Source of the DNA: Apoda limacodes
Lineage: Eukaryota; Arthropoda; Insecta; Lepidoptera; Limacodidae
Length of the DNA stretch: 64,000 nt
Assembly (NCBI GenBank): GCA_946406115.1
Contig: OX291550.1
Span: 21,490,722-21,554,721, forward strand
Direction: 5' to 3'
Below the pieces are notes generated by a model. That model was given only the letters and a program-made list of their open reading frames with translations, did not search any database and was not told the DNA's origin. This document shows, in pieces, positions 12,208-23,602 of this stretch. The translations under genes and the position numbers were made by a program. How positions within the stretch are numbered: position 1 is the stretch's first letter; every line of letters begins with the position of its first letter.

Positions 12208-12396
12208 ATTGATGGAAGTAGGTTTCGAGCAACTTTGTACATAAATTGATGAAAGTACCTAGTATCCAAGCAATTTTGTTAACAAATTGATGGAAGTATT
12301 GTTCGAGCAACTTTGTACAGAAATTAATGGAAGTAGTTTTCGAGCAACTTTGTACAGATATTGATGGAAGTAGTATTCGAGCAACTTGGGCACATG
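12208..12396 (+). repeat. 37-bp minisatellite, five units
   Basis: Units start at 12208, 12245, 12286, 12323 and 12360. Each begins ATTGATGGAAGTA and contains TTCGAGCAACTTTGTACA. Four units are 37 bp; the second is 41 bp and the most divergent. The reading frame on the minus strand that spans this array is a by-product of the repeat. Confidence 0.85.
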
Positions 12397-12988
12397 TTGT
12401 CAAATTGAGTTTTGTGAATCTCACAGAAAATAAGGTATATAATCTAAATGCTTTTGAAATTTTAAAATAGGATTGTTTAATTTAAGACAATGAAGAAGGG
12501 ATCTGTAAAACTGAAACAAATATAATTTTCACCTCACCAGCACGAAAAGGATAGTTTTGTGGTCCAAATTCAGTGAGCAAAATCGAATTTTGCTGTGACC
12601 CAAATAGGTACGGACGCGCAACGTAAATAAATGAATTTCGAATTATAAATTTTAAGGGGCTCAATTTCATAGCAAGGTATTTTTGTTTTAGAAATACATA
12701 CTATGAAGTTTTTTTTTTCGAAATTAATTTATTTACCGTCTGAGACACGAGTAATCTGATAAGAGTTCAGTTTTTGATTCGGATGCGCGGAACCTTAAAT
12801 ATAATTAGGTAGAGCGTGGACAATACCAATTTCTACTTCGAGACAAGTTTGATGAATTAACTTTCCGACACAGCGTTGTCGACGTCGTCGACGTAAATGA
12901 ACATCGGACGTGAACTAGACGTCGGTATGGAGTCGGTTTTTTTTTGTTCGGTAAACTTTTAATTAAAAGCTAAAGTTATAATGAAGTA
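12397..12988. other. Intergenic DNA between two tandem arrays
   Basis: No gene recognised. A short GTCGACGTCGTCGACGT near-palindrome occurs at about 12877-12894. Confidence 0.4.
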
Positions 12989-13437
12989 GAAATAGTTGCT
13001 GCTTGCTTTTTTTGATGTAAAAAGTACCTACTTGAGGGAAATTTTGCCATGAGGGTACTTAAAATAGTTTCTGCTTTCTTTTTCGATGTAAAACTACATA
13101 AAAAATTTGGTCATGTGGCTACTTGAAATAGTTCCTGCTTACTTTATTTCGTTGTGAAAAGTACTTGACTGGAGTTTTTGTCATATGGGTAGGTACTTGA
13201 AATAGTTCCAGATTTCTTTACTTCAATGTTGAAAGTATTTGACAGGAGTTTTGTTATATGGATATGAGTATTTGAAATAGTTCCTGCTTACTTTATTTCG
13301 ATGTGAAAAGTACTTGAGAAGAGTTTTGTCATATGGGTAGGAACTGGAAAGAGTTCCAGATTTCTTTACTTCGATGTAAAAAGTAATGGAGTGGAGTTTT
13401 GTGATATTAATACTTGAAATAGCTTCTGCTTTCGATT
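12989..13437 (+). repeat. Minisatellite of ~72-bp units with a two-unit higher-order pattern
   Basis: Units begin at 12989, 13061, 13125, 13199, 13274, 13346 and 13415 (the last partial), each with GAAATAGTTCC-like sequence and a later TTTTGTCATATGGGTA-like block. Lengths run from 64 to 75 bp. The third and fifth units share CCTGCTTACTTTATTTCG, and the fourth and sixth share CCAGATTTCTTTACTTC. The last four units are thus two copies of a dimer of about 147 bp. Confidence 0.85.
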
Positions 13438-13727
13438 AGAAATATAAACGCTTAAATTTTGCTATACAACTAACGAAATTAGTATAAAAACAACGTTAAT
13501 GATATAGTGTTTGGGCATTTTGTTCTGAAAGCTATCGACACATCCATTGCGCTGTATTGAATGAATGCCTAAACAATATTCAGCAGAGCGATAAATCTGA
13601 TCATCGATATTGCCTCCATTTGCGCGCACCCGCATCAACTGATCCTCGCCCATGGAAAATCATATCTTTTTGTGTCATCGAAGCAGTCATGCATGTTAAA
13701 ACTTCATGGGATTATCTGTATATAAAA
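13438..13727. other. Short intergenic stretch
   Basis: Overlapping 63- and 67-codon frames on the two strands at 13462-13760 have no recognised motifs. Nothing else was seen. Confidence 0.4.
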
Positions 13728-13913
13728 CTAGCTTTAGCCCGCAGTTCCACCCGCCCTTAATTCGGTAATCGATGTAGGATTTTAACGGCAACTACTCAAT
13801 TATAGAAAAAAAAGGCTTACACTTGACGTTTTTTGGTACAGCGGTTTAAGCGTGAAGAGGAAACAAACATACAGACAGACAGACAGAGTTACTTTCGCAT
13901 TTATAATATTAGA
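13728..13913 (-). repeat. Helitron (Lep1-like), internally deleted
   Basis: On the plus strand it begins CTAGCTTTAGCCCGCAGTTCC and ends ACTTTCGCATTTATAATATTAGA, both ends of the family in minus orientation, with the middle shortened. A CAGACAGACAGACAGA run precedes the 5' terminal block. Confidence 0.7.
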
Positions 13914-14189
13914 ATGAATATACGTTTATTAAATAATACGTGCTACTTAACCCCCGACGCAAAAACGAAGTGGTGTTTATATGTTTGAAATCACTGTCTG
14001 TGGGTGTCTTTGTGTGTCTGTCTGTCTGTGCGACTGAGCAAATGAGTCGAGTTTAAAGTGTTTTTATGTGTGAAGTCTGGTCTCATAGAGACGGTTCTTA
14101 GTTACGTTTGTGTGATATCTCTGATCGACTACCATAGATAACGTAAGGACGATGACACTGAACTAATATGACAACCTTAATCTGATGCG
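13914..14189. other. Intergenic DNA
   Basis: Contains a TGTGTGTCTGTCTGTCTGTG simple-sequence run near 14009-14028. No gene recognised. Confidence 0.4.
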
Positions 14190-14328
14190 GCAACCACAAG
14201 GGTCTGCAGATTACCTAACTCTGACAGTTGATACCCCTAGTATTACAAGCGTCCATAGGCTACGGTGCCCGTTTACCATCAGGCGGACCGTATGCTTGTT
14301 TGCCTCCTTAGTAGTATAAAAAAAATTG
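14190..14328 (+). mobile_element. LINE 3' tail, 5' truncated
   Basis: Plus-strand landmarks in order: GATACCCCTAGTATTACAAG, CGTCCATAGGCTACGGTG, TTTACCATCAGGCGGACCGT, GCTTGTTTGCC, TAGTAGTATA and an A run. It contains only the last few codons of the ORF plus the 3' UTR. Confidence 0.75.
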
Positions 14329-15401
14329 TATAACCAGAGTTACACACAATAGCACGTGTGTAAACGGAAAGGGGCATGTTGCTCTAAGAAGAGCATATGT
14401 TATAATGTAATGCATGCCAGACGTAAGATTATAAGTTGTCTGTTATATATAGCCATGTCTTCTTAAAATTGACAAGGATAATTGACTAGTTAATGATTCC
14501 TTAATATTACATAAAGATCTCAAAGTTGTTGGATACCCATAAACGTTTAAGATCTTAAAAAAAAAACAAAACAACTAGAACGTATATCAAAGAATTGCAA
14601 AAATATTTTTTTTTTTGTAAATACGTATAAAAGCTTCAAGAAGTGTGTTATACCTATAATTTACCTATGTAACCAGCAATAAAAACATCCTTCCTTTTTA
14701 GAAAGAAGATAGTACTACACTAACAATAATATTTCTAAAGACCCCTCTCCAAGTTTACTTCACTTATACATAGATTGCATCCTTAGTTAGGAAGCTCCCA
14801 GTGAAAATAAAGAATTATTGCATTTCTCAGTGAGAGCTTACACAGAGAAGCTTTTATCGTGGAAGCTCACCAGCGAGAGTGTGACGTCAGCAGACAGTAA
14901 ATTAAGTAAATCCGACGAGTAATAAATTGCAGAAGCTTACTTTATAATAACTATGTTTTTTAACCTTTGAAGTATTTTTAAAAAAGAATAACTTTAATAT
15001 TTAAATATTTTTCTAGGTAAAAAAAATACACGTAATATATTATATGCAAATAAATAAAATCAATTCTGTTTTTGATTTAAAAACTTATACTTTCCAATAC
15101 TAAAACCTAATTGGCATATGCTACAAACAAAACACCTAAGCCTTAATAACTTTTTAACTTCTCTTAAAGGAAGTTATTATAATAGGTCCAAACATAGAAA
15201 TCGCTAAATTCGCGTTTTTTTTTACGTTTTAAGAACTGGAGAATCGTTTGCTATCATTTGTAAATAAGTGGGCTTTTTTTGCTCCTCGATATCTGAAGAA
15301 CCAATTTGCTTCGTCACCATATCAATCAATACGTCATGACTTAGATCTGAAAAGAGTTTGAGCATAATCGGTCCAGTGGTTTGTTTTTTATTATTTTTTA
15401 T
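14329..15401. other. AT-rich intergenic DNA, left flank of copy A
   Basis: No gene recognised. Sequence up to 15401 does not match the sequence left of 51870, which sets the left edge of the duplication. Confidence 0.5.
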
Positions 15402-16176
15402 ATGGTGATATTTGACAATTGGGTAAAAAGAAACACTTTTTAAAGGTAATTACGAAAAAAGCGCTAGAATGAATAAATGTAAGTGTGCTCTTCTGCAAGT
15501 TATAATAAATACGAACAAAACAGGCACCGAAGTATTTTAAGACGTGTAATAAATATTGCTTACTTACATGCAAAAAGTTTTTCATTTGCACACATTTTTC
15601 TTTTGGTGACATAATTGAACCAGTTGCATAGCAGTAAGGCATTATTACAGATAAAATCGTCTGTTCAGTTACATTACACTTGTTTGTTTTAGAAAAATCT
15701 ATAAGGGTGCCGTTTTTGGTTTTTTGACTACAGAATCCTAAAAAAACAGTAGATATATCGTTTTTAAAACTTAAATTATGGAGTATCTATTACCCTATAA
15801 ATTAAGTACTGAAAATGCTATTTTTTATTCATATTTTCATTTGCCGGGGGAGAGAAGCAGAGCAGTAGGTAGTAGGGGGTGTACCGACGGGGTAGTTCGG
15901 TGAATACCGAAACTCTGAACACTGAGATTTAGAATAGGTATTTGAATACTGGAATGGAATTATACTAAAGATTCGCTATTGAACTAAGTAAGTAACAGAG
16001 GAGTTGGTCTATTTCCGACCAAGTAAGCAAATATTTTAGAAAATAATTGATTTATTTTACTTACTTAACGTATCAATAACGTTACGTATCGCACGTAAAA
16101 TCTTACGAGGAAATATCAGGTTGTTTTTCCTCATACAAACGTATTCCCCTGTTTCCTCCCTGGATTTTTGCATCAG

Positions 16177-16725
16177 AATTATCATTTTTAGGGTTCCGTA
16201 CCTCGGAAGGAAAAAAACGAAACCCTTATAGGATCACTTTGTTGTCCGTCCGTCCGTCTCTAAAGACCCTTTTCTCAGGAACGCGTAGGGGTATCAATAT
16301 TTTTAATAATATAAGTACAACACCAAAAATAAGTTTAAACGGAACCCTCGGTGCGCGAGCCAGATTCGCACTTGGCCGGTTTTTTTTTAATATAAAAGAT
16401 ATACACAGGCATTGTGCCTGTATGTTTTTTTATGACTTTTTTTATGACATTTTCAGATGTGCTCTGTACGAATATGTAAACAAGTTTTTAAGAGTACAAA
16501 ACCATACAGAGATATGTGGACACCAATTTTGTTGATTGTGACTAGGTATAGTTAGACCGTGGCGCAGTTGTTCTATCGTACATCGGATTTTGGCCCGGGT
16601 CTTAGCGCGACAGCAATTGAATTTTCAAATACCGATGTGTGTGTATATGCTTGGGTCTGATATTTCCTCTTAATGTGATAAACAGTAAAGCAGTGGTGGT
16701 AATTTTATTTTAGTATCGGTTATAA
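16177..16725. repeat. Copy-A-specific block containing a GGTTCCGTACC repeat
   Basis: Copy B runs directly from CTCCCTGGATTTTGGCATA to ATTTGATCAAAATCTACAA (about 52675-52710), where copy A has about 550 extra bases. The first part, about 16186-16390, is the repeat with TTTTTAGGGTTCCGTACC at one end and CGGAACCCTCGGTGCGCGAG...TTCGCACTTGGCCGG at the other, including the TTGTTGTCCGTCCGTCCGTC block. The rest (16395-16725) is unassigned. Confidence 0.7.
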
Positions 16726-16936
16726 TTTTATCAAAAGCTACAAACGATTTTATTAACATGTAATTAAGTTTATTATCCGAAGTAAGGATGCATTTTTGGG
16801 GACAAAATATGTTTGTTGACCGTATAGTGTAGGTAGACCACTGTAAATAATAATATCTAATAATATCTGAAAATAAAACTTCTCTTCTCTTTTTACGATG
16901 TATTAATGGAAGTAAGAAAAGTGTTTATGATTTTTT

Positions 16937-17112
16937 TTAAACCACCAAGGTGGCAAACAAGCTTATGGCCAGTCTGATAAGCGACCGCCGCGGCCGTTAG
17001 CCTTTGAACGCTTGCAATACTAGAGGCATCACTTGTGCGTTACCGACTCTTTAAAATTGATCACTCCCTTCTTGAAAAACCCCACCCCCAACCTCAAGTA
17101 GTCCATAAATAA
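16937..17112 (-). mobile_element. LINE 3' tail in copy A
   Basis: Minus-strand LINE tail: plus-strand text ACCACCAAGGTGGCAAACAAG, GCTTATGG, GCGTTACCGACTC, TGATCACTCCCTTCTTGAA. Its partner in copy B is at 52885-53060, so it was present before the duplication. Confidence 0.75.
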
Positions 17113-17576
17113 AAGCCCTAAATAATATTGCCTGTCATTAAATAAATAAAGTATGCTATTATTAGTACACCAACCTATTATTTTCTTTCTGTTGGAATTA
17201 GATCTTGAACAAAATAGAGTAAACAATGCTATTTCTTTTGATGTACGCAAAAAAACTATTACTGTCAATATGTTGGTTTTTACTAATTATATATTTTATT
17301 AAATAGTGTTGTCATTACTACGACCATAAATATAAATAGGTCTTATAAATTAAATTGGGTCAATTTGTAATATCCCCGTATTTTTAACAAATTGAGAAAA
17401 AGCGGAAATTGAGATTCACAAAAAGCTTTTAGATGTCCATTATTTAAGCAGACAGAGAAAGCGTGTCAAATAATGGGCACCGGAATTGGACGGTTAATAC
17501 TGTTATTTCAGAATTTCAGCAATTGTGAATCTGAAAATATGTAGGTACTATTTCGTCTTAAAATAAATATAATTAA

Positions 17577-17891
17577 CTAGCTTTTGCCCGCGGCTCCGCC
17601 CGCCCTAAATTTGGTTATCGGCGTGGGATTCTTACGGCAACTCCTTGATTATACCAAAGAAGTTTGTTATAGCAAGCTATAGCTGCAGCTATGGTTCGTT
17701 CGTGGAATTAGGTTATAGTTACTCCTGTGGGAACATTTGAATTTTCCGGGATGAAAAATAGCCTACAGTCCTATTCAAGGACCTAACCTGTATGTGTGTC
17801 AAGTTTCATCCCGATCCATCCAGTGGTTAAAGCATGATTGAGTAACAAACAACCAAACATCCAAACTTTCGCATTTCTAATATTAATAGGA
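17577..17891 (-). mobile_element. Near-full-length Helitron (Lep1-like) in copy A
   Basis: On the minus strand it reads TCCTATTAATATTAGAAATG at the 5' end and GGGCGGGCGGAGCCGCGGGC, AAAAGCTAG at the 3' end, flanked by A and T. This fits Helitron rules: 5' TC, 3' CTAG, a GC-rich hairpin just inside the 3' end, insertion between A and T and no target-site duplication. It has no coding capacity, so it is non-autonomous. Confidence 0.75.
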
Positions 17892-17904
17892 TAGTTGGCA
17901 ATTA

Positions 17905-18169
17905 AGTAATTTTGCCCTCGACTCTGCCCACCCTAAATTTATCTATCGGCATGGGATTCTTACGTCAACTCCTTAATCATACTAATGACTCCTTAATTAT
18001 ACTAATGAAAAAGTTCGTTTAAGCTTGGTTTAAAGTTATTCCCGCAGGAACGTCTGATCTGTGTTGTGTTTGATGTCCTTCCTCGGGGCCCAAACTATCT
18101 CCATACCATTATGTAGTAACAAACAGACAGATGAACAAACTTTCGCATTAATAATATTTATATAGGATA
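17905..18169 (-). repeat. Second, older Helitron copy next to the first
   Basis: Same family and orientation: TTTTGCCCTCGACTCTGCCC at one end, ACTTTCGCATTAATAATATT and a TATAGGA end at the other. The CTAG terminus has decayed. The matching place in copy B (53485-53791) holds a single element that joins the start of the first with the rest of the second. Confidence 0.7.
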
Positions 18170-19311
18170 GTCCATCCATAAGAATTTGAAATATTAGAAG
18201 CGCAAAAAAAATTTTTGTGTTTTAAATGTTAAAATTTTGCATTAAAACATTTTTTTGCAAAAATCAGTTTTATTTAGGTAAACATTAATAATAAAAATTT
18301 GTAATATCCCAAATTGCTGCTCACCACCGTATGTGTGGTATTTTGCGGTCCATTGATAAATTTTCATTTCCTCCTGCGGTGCCTCATTCATTAGCGCTTA
18401 ATACACCCTTAACTCAATAGCCGCTCTTTTTGAATTTTCCCTTTTACTGATTCTCTTAAAAGGAAATGGAACGTGCCCGAAGCTGAAAGGTTCGTCACTT
18501 TATTGAGACCTTACAACGTTATGACTCTCTTTTTGGTAAGTAACTGACATTCATGTTGTTAAGTGTGTTCAATTTAAATAGTATTAACTTTGCTCACAAT
18601 ATTATTGTGTACAAAATATATTTAAAAAGAAACATTAAAAAGTAACATGATATGCTATTGACTGGTGCTTTAACGTTATGAATATAAATTGTATAACATA
18701 ACAGTAACAGTTTAGGCCACAGTTCTTCTGTTTACAATTTTCATAGCTGTTTTAAAGTTTTTTTTTAAATTAAATAATAAGATGCATAAACAAAAAATAC
18801 AAGGGAAATCGCAGCAGATTTTCCGTATAAAAAATTAAAAACAGAGATTAATTATTGTGTTATCGACATTTTTAATTAGTTTCGTAATTAACATCGCAGT
18901 ATCGCGCCTTCCGGGGCCTTGATAAATTACGTTTTAATGCAATTTCTTTCAGTAAATTATCAGCTTTATTTTTTGTAGCTCATAATACTTATTTACTTCT
19001 AAGCTTTTCTGTTAAGACAAAATGTTTTAAAGTTTGGAATATTACGGTGCAGTAGATCATAATGTTTTGTTATATATTATCTTAGGTTACAAGATATATT
19101 ATTCATGAAAATAATTCGCTTTCAAAATGTAGGAGTACAATTTTGTTTGTTATAAACCTTTGTAAAGCAGTTGTTGCATGGGCAATTAAAATTGCTTCAT
19201 CCTAGGCAATATTTCTCTATTATGACGACACGAAACTCACAACATCAAGCAATTTAGTGCCAGGTTAAACTTCTGTACGTGTTACTAGAAATACTGTCAC
19301 AGTAGGGTAAA

Positions 19312-20128
19312 AGCCGGACAGTTGCTTCGGTGGGACACTTGCCCCGGTTGTTAATAAACTATGTTACTATTATAAGTTGTGTTAGCGCTTTACAACAATA
19401 AGTAGTGACCGCCCTACAGGCCTCAGTGCCGCATAAGCCATCGGAATAGGGGCACTGGTTTTTTTCGTGTCACCAAAAATCTTCCGCGGCGAAACTTTGA
19501 CGGGCGTTATAATTATATCGGTAAGTAGTTTCTATTGAATATTTTAATTACTGATCGTGGTTTCAGTCATTTTATTGTTTCTTTGCATGCATTAGAGTTT
19601 TAATTACATTGTTTATTATGATTTATTGCTAAATATTTTTTATTTATTTTGCAAATAAATAGGGCAAGTATCCGCATCAAAAAGGATAGTCGCCTTACTT
19701 ACTTTCGCGGATAGTTGCCCCTAGAGTGACTAAAACATTTCTTAACAAGCAAAGACGGTTTTTTTTTTTTTTTTTTCGAATTTACTGTGACTAAACTAAA
19801 CTATTTAAACTATTAACTAATAAAACTATCTAAATTATTTAATAATGTTAATTAATATTTAAAATTTTACATAATAAAAGATCTCAGTAAATTATAAAGA
19901 CTGTTAAATAAATAATAAATATTACTTCAATTAATATAAATTTATTTCTATCCAAAATAAAAATCTTTACTTACCCCGCACAAGGAAAGTATCCCCCGAA
20001 GCATTTTCGACGCTAGGCTACTATCCGCCATAGTAAGCAATTATCCCTGTTCTGAGAGATGAAATAAACCAGTATTTACTCAAAACCATTGTTAATTTCG
20101 TATACAAAAATTGGCTTTTATAGAATCA
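19312..20128. repeat. Copy-A-specific 0.8-kb block with GGATA(C/G)TTGCCCC motifs
   Basis: Flanked by sequence shared with copy B (CTGTC(A/C)CAGTAG on the left, GTCGTTTAGAATTGTGC on the right), but the interior does not match copy B, which has 54937-55278 instead. It contains short related motifs: GGACACTTGCCCC (19333), GGGCAAGTATCCGC (19662), GCGGATAGTTGCCCC (19707), AAAGTATCCCCC (19986) and CTATCCGCC (20021). The second and third form an inverted pair. Repeated motifs near the ends suggest transposase-binding sites of a DNA transposon, which is inference. Confidence 0.5.
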
Positions 20129-21244
20129 GTCGTTTAGAATTGTGCTTTACCCATTTCCGGTAATGCGATGTCGTTTATGTGAATTGTAACGGTAATTGCA
20201 GTGGCCATAGCAATTCGTGAAACGCCTGCGGATTCAGATAAATACTTAACTGGATCCCTTCTTACTACTTACTTACATATGTGTACGTGCTCTTAAAAAC
20301 ATTGTATTCTCGTCAGTCATTTTAGTAAATTAAATTGAGAAAAATCACTTTTTCTTAAGTTAACAAACCCGACAAGATAATATAGAACAAAACAATATAT
20401 TAATTAGCCTGTGTACATTTCTTGAGTAGACTGCTTTTGGCTTCCGAAACTTTACTTTATTCAATTGTTTTATCACCATTGCGATATCATATCATAGGTG
20501 ATGAGGACGTAAGTAACAATAAAATTATACTACTCGTCCTTGCATATAACCCGTTTTATTGTTGTATACCTTATCTTCAATAGGAAGTTTTAGTATTAGC
20601 AACGTAAGGCATTGACGCCCATATAGCCGTATTGCGATAATTGAAAGTGAACAGTGGATTTAAGCACGACAGGAGCCATGAGGACCTAAATAGGTCAACT
20701 GTACTGTGGTAACTGTGTTGAGCCCTCAATAACACTTATAATGTAATAACAGCTGCTTACTGTAATAGTAACACCTTCTGTGTCACAGTGGAACTGGGCA
20801 TTTCCTTAGGATTATAGTGGCGCTCCTGTCTTGGTAACACTTTTGTAGAGTAACGTAGAAAATACGAGACACTTGACGCAAATGGATTTTGCAACGGAAG
20901 GCAAAACAATAAGCGTGATATATAAATTAAGAGTGATATATAATTGTAAATTAAATTCTTATGTTTATGTTACTTGTACCAATATAAACCTTGCTTGATA
21001 GTGTCGTATTCTAAAACTCGGCTCAGTTGTTACCAGTTATTTTACAGCAAATAAAATCCGACGACGGGAAATCAGTGTAACGACTGGAAGGAACTGAAAT
21101 TTACAACCGACCTACTTAAATTCAGCTAACTTTGAGTACCGCATAAATGTGCTCCAACACGTAAACGTATGTTAGTCATTTATTTACTCATACAGTGTAG
21201 TTAACTTTGCTGTAAAAAGAAGGTTTTTTTATCCAATCACTGTA

Positions 21245-21362
21245 TATAAAATATATCACAAACGCTCAACATTTTTATTAACCGACTTCAAAAAAGGAGG
21301 AGGTTCTATGTTTGACTGGTATATTTTTTTTATGTATGTCTATCGATTTCTTCGTCAATTGT
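21245..21362 (+). repeat. Insertion with GACTTCAAAAAAGGAGGAGG motif, copy A only
   Basis: Copy B passes from CCAATCACTGTATGTC directly to TAAACTGATTTAAAAATTC. Copy A has about 110 extra bases including ACCGACTTCAAAAAAGGAGG, a phrase widely dispersed in lepidopteran genomes and seen again at about 40410-40435. Confidence 0.6.
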
Positions 21363-21370
21363 AAACTGAT

Positions 21371-21526
21371 TTAAAAATTCTTTAAAATTAATTACTTATT
21401 GCCAAAAATCTGATCTGAATCACCGTTTGAAGTTTGTGTCATGCAAGTGAGTCAGGTAGATATACTTCAAACGGTAATTTAGATCTGATTTTTGGCAATA
21501 AGTAATTAATTTTAAAGAATTTTTAA
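21371..21526. repeat. Near-perfect inverted repeat (hairpin) in copy A
   Basis: Arms of 63 bases, 21371-21433 and about 21464-21526, with about three mismatches by eye, around a loop of about 30 bases. The inner arm end is CCGTTTGAAGT / ACTTCAAACGG and the outer end TTAAAAATTC / GAATTTTTAA. It could be a miniature inverted-repeat element or be transcribed as a hairpin. Copy B has the same structure at about 56377-56515 with the outer right arm trimmed. Confidence 0.85.
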
Positions 21527-22149
21527 TTTTTACCTTTTAAGTGCATCGTTTTGAAGTTAAAGTGTAATATTTTTATTATTATGTTGAGAGTATAAGTTTT
21601 TTTTGTATTATGATTATAAGTAATATCGAAGGTTTTCTATTCCGAAATTGATTTCCGATCGGATTTGAATATCAGAATTCTAATACTAATATCGGAATTT
21701 AAGATATTCATAATAAAGTTACATTAGATATGAAGAGAAAGATGTTTTAAATTAAATTATTTTAATAGTCAACACGATTTTTCTGATGCTTAATCTTACA
21801 AAAAACTTTACAAATCAGAATACTCAAAAATCTTGTTACATGGTATAACAATGAGCCAGTATTTTGTCTGATTTGATTTTAACTTCAGTCCAGTAAGAAA
21901 TCTCAAGTGAGTTTCCTTATTCACAGGTTGTCTTTAAATCTATTTTTATTTTAGAGTGGGTATGCTAAATATCTTAACCCTCTCCCGGGTTTGACTTTCA
22001 GTTCTCTAAGCTGTGATACACGTATGTACACGTGATCAATCTAGTCTGGTATCTTTCACTATGCTACAGACTACTATACAAAGCAATTTCTTGTTTAATT
22101 GCATCCATCTTCTAATCCGTATGTGTATTTGTTCTAAATAAAATATGGT

Positions 22150-22960
22150 ATGTCCTGTTTGATTGTATTTATCTTCAAATCAGTATGTTTCCCAATGAAA
22201 TATGGTGTGTCCAGTCCTTAGTGTTTTATTTTGGAATCGTTTCAAAATTTCAAAGCTGAATTGACCCCACAACTGAATTCCGTGCGTCCATGTGGGTTTA
22301 AGGAAGGCCTTATGTAAAATGAGTTTACTTTCTAGGGAAAGGCTAGATTTACGTCCAGTCAACCAGTTCATATTTCTGAACTTAGTATTTATATGCTTGC
22401 CAAGTCCAAGGTGTTAATGCCAAGTTAAGTGACGGTCCAACTGGATACTAAAGTATGATCTGATTAAGGAATTAGACCATTATAGAGTTTGATTGAAAAG
22501 AATGTTTGCCTCCAAAATGGGAATGTGACATGTGTTGATATGTTTTGGTTAACTTTAATGCGCCATTCCTTAAGCCGCTTTTCAACTTCTGCCAAATATT
22601 TTTAGGTCTCCGTAAGGAGCTTGTGTCATCTGTATACGTAGCAGTTGTATCGTTGATATTTGTTAATCAGCACTGTACTTATATTAGATGGGACCCAAGA
22701 TGCTTTCTTGAGGTACACCCTGTGCATAGTACAAAAGTTTCTTCTTTGCACTTAACTTCGAAACTTCTTTCATCAAGGTAAAACTTAGGAATATTGAAGA
22801 AAGAGTGCGGAAGTATCTTTTTTATATTATATTTATAAACGGCACAACAAATTGACAAAGTTAAATCATTTCCGACTAGGCCAGATTGCACAAAGTATAA
22901 ACATCTTTCAATACTCACGTCTTCGCCCAACTTTGTGAACAGTAGCACCGACTCCATAGG
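22150..22960 (-). pseudogene. Jockey-like non-LTR reverse transcriptase fragment, copy A
   Basis: On the minus strand, 22957-22679 gives an RT palm segment with FYLDERSFEVKCKEE, which in related elements leads to a GVPQGS box. Here 8 bases are missing relative to copy B, so the frame is lost. A shifted frame then gives YTDDTS, with the catalytic Y-X-D-D at 22625-22636, and KLKSGLRNGALKL. Further downstream, 22371-22180 reads NWLTGRKSSLSLESKLILHK and HGIQLWG, the thumb region. These blocks are standard for jockey-clade ORF2. It lacks the endonuclease and C-terminus and has several frame breaks. Confidence 0.75.
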
Positions 22961-23602
22961 ACCTAAGGGTGCTCGAGCTCCAAAAGTTAGTGTCCGGGGC
23001 GCTGAGAATCCGTCATATTTTATGGTGTTGTGTGATTGGAAGACTCGCCTCCAACTAATATTTTTATCGAGTCGGCGTGCCTGTTAGTGAATAGTGTAGT
23101 GGGTGCTACTTATTATTTTGTCGGACTTTGGTTGTGCAAGTAAGAAAGACGCACAGTACGCAAGCTGTAATAGCGTTCTGTAACTCTTTGGCTTTAATGA
23201 GGAGTAAGTGAGACAAAATTAAATCGCACGCATAGTGAAGCGCAGGCTGGCATCGTTGACGTCTTATTTAAAATCTTAAATAATAAATTTTACTAATTCC
23301 GATGTTTCGATATTCCAAGATTCTGATATTCATGCCCTTATTATGATGGTATAGATGAAAGTATCCATTACTTACTCGAATGTAGCGTACGGTGTAAAAG
23401 CGCCAACCTCGTAAAATGAAAATCTCTGAAGTGAGCTTCGTATAAAATGTAAATTCCTAACTGCGAGCCACTAAAGAATTATTCATATTCAGGACGTGAG
23501 AGTCTCTTTGTATGTAGATTCGTGAGGATCCGCGTACAAACAGCTTTCATGTAATTAAAAGATTAAAAATCAACACATCATGGAGTCGAGCATACTCGGA
23601 TA

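Noticed and set aside
13557..13760. 67-codon frame near the Helitron at 13728
   Set aside because: It runs into the Helitron terminus and overlaps another frame on the opposite strand; no motif.
16239..16535. 98-codon frame
   Set aside because: It lies within the GGTTCCGTACC repeat, which is non-coding in other copies.
22150..22371. 63-codon minus-strand frame as an independent gene
   Set aside because: NWLTGRKSSLSLESK and HGIQLWG are thumb blocks of the same broken jockey-like RT as the sequence at 22679-22957.
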